From Acidimicrobiaceae bacterium (GTDB lineage: Bacteria; Actinomycetota; Acidimicrobiia; Acidimicrobiales; RAAP-2), in the NCBI GenBank assembly GCA_003133005.1, contig PKZI01000169.1, positions 1 to 6,720 of the forward strand: a DNA stretch of 6,720 bases, given 5' to 3'. Position numbers and translations under genes: made by a program. How positions within the stretch are numbered: position 1 is the first letter of the stretch; every line of letters starts with the position of its first letter. Shown here piece after piece: positions 4,973-6,720 of the stretch. The notes below the pieces were generated by a model. The model saw nothing but the letters and a program-made list of their open reading frames with translations, was not told the DNA's origin and made no database searches.

Positions 4973-6703
4973 CTACCAGCGACGCTCGCGTCCGGCGCCC
5001 ACGACGCGAACGTTGCGAGCCTCTCGTCCCTTGGGTCCAGTGGCCTCTTCGAACGTGATCTTCTGACCCTGACTGAGAGACTTAAAGCCGTCACCGACGA
5101 TGTTCGAGAAGTGGATGAACAAGTCATCGCCCTTCGCGTCGCTCGCGAAACCGAAGCCCTTGGAGTCATTGAAGAAGCTCACGACTGCTTCGCTGCCGCG
5201 CACGTGCGAATTGGCGGATCGATTCGTTTCACGATCGCCGCGCGGTGCACGCTCTGAAAAGACGCGCTCGGTGCGCGGGGCTCGCTCAGGACGCGAATTG
5301 CGCTCGGGTCTCGAACTGCGCTCGCTGGCGCCACGCTCGGGCCTCGAACTGCGCTCACTAGTGCCGCGCTCGCCAAAGCTGCGGTCACTTCGTGGACGTT
5401 CTGGTCGCGATGATCGCTCGACGAACGTCCGCTCGGGCCGCGTGGCGTTGCTTCGTTCCCGGGGCTCGCGTTGCTCGAAAGAGCGTGGTCCTCGTTCTCG
5501 AGGAGCCGGTCGCTCGGAGCGGCCTTTACCGCCTCGGTCGTCGAGGCGTTCTGCGGCGACTGCATCGTCGACAGCGCCTAGGCGAATCGCTGGCGCACTA
5601 TCGGGTGATTCAATCGACGCGTTCAGACCGAGCGCCTTTTGCAGTCGCTTGACCTGTCCAATGACGTCTTCACCCACGAGCGATATCACTGCGCCCGTCG
5701 CTCCGGCACGACCGGTTCGACCCGAACGGTGCAAGTAGTCAGTCGCTTGCGCGGGCGGGTCGTAGTGCACGACGACAGGCATCAAGTCAATGTGAATGCC
5801 GCGTGCGGCCACGTCGGTTGCAACGAGAACACGAATCTGACCACTCTTGACGCTGCGCAATGCACGTTCGCGTTGCGCCTGTGAGCGGTCGCCGTGAAGC
5901 GGGACGGCTGAAATTCCGCGATCCTCAAGCTGACGCGCCAATCGGTCCGCTCCGTGCTTGGTACGGGTGAAAAAGATGGCGCGATCGTATTTCTCAACGA
6001 TGTCCGCGGCGAACTGGGGACGCTGGTCGCGCGGTACGCGCCAAAAGAAGTGATCCACGTCACTGGGCGCCTCTTCACCCACGACGTCGTGGATGATGGC
6101 ATCGTGGGTGAATTCACGCACGAGCGACTTGACGTCTGGGCCCATCGTCGCCGAAAAGAGCATGACGTGACGGTCCTGGGGCGTTGCGCCCACGATGCGT
6201 CGCACGCAAGGAAGAAAGCCCATGTCAGCCATTCGGTCGGCTTCGTCCACAATCACGGTAGTGATCGCCGAGAGGTCAAGGGCACCTTGTTCGAGCATGT
6301 CCTCGAGGCGACCGGGACACGCTACGACGACGTCGACACCGAAGTTAAGGGCCTTTCGGGCCACGTTGTACGAGGTGCCACCGTAGATGCAGATAACGCG
6401 TCGTCCGCGGTCGTCGGTGAGGTTGGCGAGCTCTTTTTGCACCTGCGCGGCGAGTTCGCGTGTGGGTACAAGGACGAGGCCGAGCGGCTGGCGCGGTCGT
6501 GCTTTACCCAATCGCGCCATGAGCGGAAGCCCGAACGCGAGCGTTTTCCCCGAACCCGTCGCAGCCTTACCAACGACGTCGCGACCGGCGAGAGCGTCAG
6601 GAAGCGCGGCTTCTTGGATGGGGAAGGCCTCGGTGATTCCGCGGGCGCGGAGACGTTCCACCAGGTTGGCGGGCACGCCGAGGTCGGCAAAGGACACAGA
6701 CAT
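4973..6703 (-). CDS. DEAD-box RNA helicase fused to a C-terminal cold-shock domain
   Basis: ATP-dependent RNA helicase expected to unwind or remodel RNA, for instance structured mRNA or ribosomal precursors in the cold. The 576-residue product carries all DEAD-box motifs: the Q motif ending at Gln30, I AATGSGKT (47-54), Ia PTRELA (80-85), Ib CPGR (129-132), II DEAD (153-156), III SAT (184-186), IV IFFTRT (243-248), V ATDVAARGIHI (295-305) and VI HRSGRTGRAG (325-334). Residues 391-499 form a low-complexity, probably disordered linker with 30 arginines in 109 positions and repeated RPER. Residues about 503-569 are a complete cold-shock domain, with RNP1-like KGFGFA (515-520), RNP2-like LFIHF (528-532) and GFKSLSQGQKITFEEATGPKG (539-559). 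The usual E. coli DEAD-box proteins have other C-terminal tails (for example the DbpA-type domain). The ATG at 6701-6703 has TAGGAG just upstream. FKBP follows 11 bases downstream. Confidence 0.95.
   Translation of the reverse strand: MSVSFADLGVPANLVERLRARGITEAFPIQEAALPDALAGRDVVGKAATGSGKTLAFGLPLMARLGKARPRQPLGLVLVPTRELAAQVQKELANLTDDRGRRVICIYGGTSYNVARKALNFGVDVVVACPGRLEDMLEQGALDLSAITTVIVDEADRMADMGFLPCVRRIVGATPQDRHVMLFSATMGPDVKSLVREFTHDAIIHDVVGEEAPSDVDHFFWRVPRDQRPQFAADIVEKYDRAIFFTRTKHGADRLARQLEDRGISAVPLHGDRSQAQRERALRSVKSGQIRVLVATDVAARGIHIDLMPVVVHYDPPAQATDYLHRSGRTGRAGATGAVISLVGEDVIGQVKRLQKALGLNASIESPDSAPAIRLGAVDDAVAAERLDDRGGKGRSERPAPRERGPRSFEQREPRERSNATRPERTFVERSSRPERPRSDRSFGERGTSERSSRPERGASERSSRPERNSRPERAPRTERVFSERAPRGDRETNRSANSHVRGSEAVVSFFNDSKGFGFASDAKGDDLFIHFSNIVGDGFKSLSQGQKITFEEATGPKGREARNVRVVGAGRERRW
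5301..5366 (-). repeat. Two tandem 33-base units inside the helicase linker
   Basis: Positions 5301-5333 and 5334-5366 are 28/33 identical and in frame, coding for two copies of an 11-residue unit of the type RSSRPERGASE (the tail varies, GTSE or GASE). The first six bases of the unit recur at 5367. The differences are single-base changes, so the copies are not very recent. They belong to a longer stretch of looser RPER/RSER repeats in the same linker. Confidence 0.8.
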
Positions 6704-6707
6704 ATGA

Positions 6708-6712
6708 CTCCT
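6708..6712 (-). promoter_or_regulatory. Ribosome-binding site of the helicase gene
   Basis: On the minus strand, AGGAG (within GTAGGAGTC) lies four bases before the ATG at 6703 and fixes the helicase start. The promoter must be beyond the right edge, since only 17 bases remain. Confidence 0.75.
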
Positions 6713-6720
6713 ACAAGTTG

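Noticed and set aside
4524..5066. Plus-strand frame of 180 codons
   Set aside because: It lies opposite the complete FKBP gene and overlaps the end of the LON-domain gene; no recognisable domain.
5270..5400. CRISPR-like array from regularly repeated GCTCG blocks
   Set aside because: The repeats are in frame inside the helicase gene and code for an Arg-Ser-Pro-Glu linker, without unique spacers.
5100..5738. Plus-strand frame of 212 codons rich in Arg-Ser
   Set aside because: It is the mirror of the repetitive Arg-rich linker and helicase core on the other strand; GC-rich repeats keep the opposite frame open.
1..6720. Insertion sequences, phage or defence genes
   Set aside because: All space is taken by conserved housekeeping genes; no transposase, integrase, terminal repeats or tRNA-flanked attachment site is visible.

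Overview
This window is a gene-dense, GC-rich piece of bacterial chromosome, most likely from an actinobacterium (Actinomycetota). The clearest pointer is the triad of a JAMM protease (Mec), a ubiquitin-like sulfur carrier (CysO) and the cysteine synthase CysM, followed by rph and rdgB. This is the gene order of Mycobacterium tuberculosis Rv1334-Rv1336 plus Rv1340-Rv1341, with the genes in between missing. GTG starts, short intergenic gaps and overlapping start/stop codons agree with this. A deep, non-mycobacterial lineage such as Acidimicrobiia is possible, but I cannot prove it from sequence alone.

Layout. Positions 1-648 (minus strand) hold the trans-translation module: smpB, and 60 bases beyond its stop the 5' end of the tmRNA gene ssrA, which runs off the left edge. 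Positions 720-2519 (plus strand) hold mec-cysO-cysM, the protein-bound-sulfide route to cysteine. Positions 2580-3907 (plus) hold rph and rdgB, overlapping by ATGA (RNA 3'-end trimming and clean-up of non-canonical NTPs). Positions 3952-4593 (plus) hold a cysteine-rich LON-substrate-binding-domain protein. Positions 4590-6703 (minus) hold a two-gene unit: a DEAD-box RNA helicase with a C-terminal cold-shock domain, then an FKBP-type prolyl isomerase 11 bases downstream. The two strands converge at 4590-4593, where the stop codons overlap. No gene-free stretch exceeds 150 bases; the longest is 1128-1272, between mec and cysO.

How the genes work together. CysO is expected to carry sulfur as a C-terminal thiocarboxylate, CysM to add it to activated serine (probably O-phosphoserine, since the specificity arginine is present), and Mec to cut the new cysteine off CysO. 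Here CysO does not end at its Gly-Gly but continues with Ala-Ser-Gly, so it probably has to be trimmed before it can be charged. The neighbouring JAMM protease is the obvious candidate for that job. The activating enzyme (MoeZ-like) is not in the window. The other modules (tmRNA-SmpB, RNase PH, helicase-CSD, FKBP) are RNA and protein quality-control functions.

The points most worth a second look are the CysO tail, the helicase/cold-shock fusion with its Arg-rich repeated linker, and the ten-cysteine LON-domain protein.
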